Origin: Anaerolineales bacterium UBA2232
Lineage (GTDB): Bacteria; Chloroflexota; Anaerolineae; UBA2200
DNA: 13,900 bases
Direction of reading: 5' to 3'
NCBI GenBank assembly: GCA_002348045.1
Contig: DDYO01000049.1
Location: forward strand, 1 to 13,900
Shown: piece after piece, positions 13,686 through 13,900 of the stretch
How the letters are laid out: each line of letters opens with the position of its first letter
Position numbering within the stretch: the stretch's first letter is position 1
The notes under the pieces: model-generated
Told to the model about the DNA's origin: nothing
The model's input: only the letters and a program-made list of their open reading frames with translations
Databases searched by the model: none
Translations under genes and position numbers: made by a program

Positions 13686-13811
13686 CCGTGCAGAAACGGG
13701 TTTTCTGGCTCTCTCAGCCGGGGCCGAGACTACAGTTGCGGGACAGCGCCGGACTCAAACCGGGCTTTCCCCGTTGTCGCCTCATGGTAGCGAGCGACGC
13801 GGTCTGCACGG
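13686..13811 (-). promoter_or_regulatory. Cobalamin riboswitch (B12 element)
   Basis: The minus strand holds the diagnostic core: GGGGAAAGCCCGG at about 13772-13760, GAGTCCGG, GCTGTCCCGCAACTGTA ending near 13731, and a B12-box-like AGCCAGAAAACCCG at 13710-13697. The closing P1 stem is a perfect 9-bp pairing of CCGTGCAGA (13811-13803) with TCTGCACGG (13694-13686). It is followed by an intrinsic terminator, so bound cobalamin most likely stops transcription of the downstream uptake operon. A second copy of the P1 5' strand (GTGCAGA, 13647-13641) could compete for the P1 3' strand. Confidence 0.93.
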
Positions 13812-13830
13812 GCGTATTCAGCTAGCTGCG

Positions 13831-13859
13831 ATTCTACCTTGTAGGCGCAGATTTGTCAA
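13831..13859 (-). promoter_or_regulatory. Sigma-70-type promoter of the cobalamin-uptake operon
   Basis: Minus strand: -35 TTGACA (13859-13854), a 17-base spacer, -10 TAGAAT (13836-13831). The predicted start near 13824 lies just before the riboswitch P1 stem, so the whole aptamer is transcribed. The remaining bases to 13900 show nothing I can identify. Confidence 0.85.
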
Positions 13860-13900
13860 CTTGACGCCACACCTGTGTCATTCAAAGTTGAAAAGCAGAC

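Overview
The window (about 60% GC) looks like a chromosomal segment from a Chloroflexota-type bacterium. This is inferred from the Pro/Thr-rich stalk of one secreted protein, the '...LPLV...' tail of another, and the flavour of the small conserved proteins; nothing here fixes the taxonomy. A rubredoxin/superoxide-reductase pair suggests an anaerobe or microaerophile. I see no mobile element, CRISPR array, tRNA or rRNA.

Left part (about 79-1251, minus strand): an oxidative-stress unit. A consensus promoter (TTGACA-17-CATAAT) drives a 53-residue rubredoxin with a GTG start, followed by a one-iron superoxide reductase that rubredoxin normally reduces. An intrinsic terminator follows, then a conserved 135-residue protein of unknown role.

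Middle part (1321-5106, plus strand): a second consensus promoter (TTGACA-17-TAGATT) overlaps a near-perfect 22-bp palindrome with core CTGTATACAG, the type bound by FadR/VanR-like GntR repressors. Downstream come a divergent enolase homologue, a putative 80-residue protein, a MOFRL-family glycerate 2-kinase whose start overlaps the stop of the small gene, and a FadR-type (FCD) regulator. Kinase plus enolase would take a 2-hydroxy acid such as D-glycerate to a 2-phospho-acid and then to an enol phosphate. The enolase has lost both active-site histidines while keeping the metal ligands and catalytic lysines, so the true substrate may differ from 2-phosphoglycerate.

Right part (13859 down to 5172, minus strand): the most striking system. 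A consensus promoter (TTGACA-17-TAGAAT), a cobalamin riboswitch and an intrinsic terminator precede six tightly packed genes. In order these are a secreted 930-residue protein made of three tandem alpha/alpha-barrel units, two secreted proteins carrying a beta domain resembling DUF4430/transcobalamin C-terminal domains (one with a PKD domain, one on a Pro/Thr stalk with a C-terminal membrane anchor), EcfT, a fused double ATPase EcfA-EcfA', and an S component. Overlaps and short gaps show one transcription unit. My reading is a bacterial counterpart of animal intrinsic factor/transcobalamin. The alpha barrels and beta domains are split onto separate chains, the barrels are triplicated, and the assembly hands corrinoid to a dedicated ECF importer under B12 feedback control.
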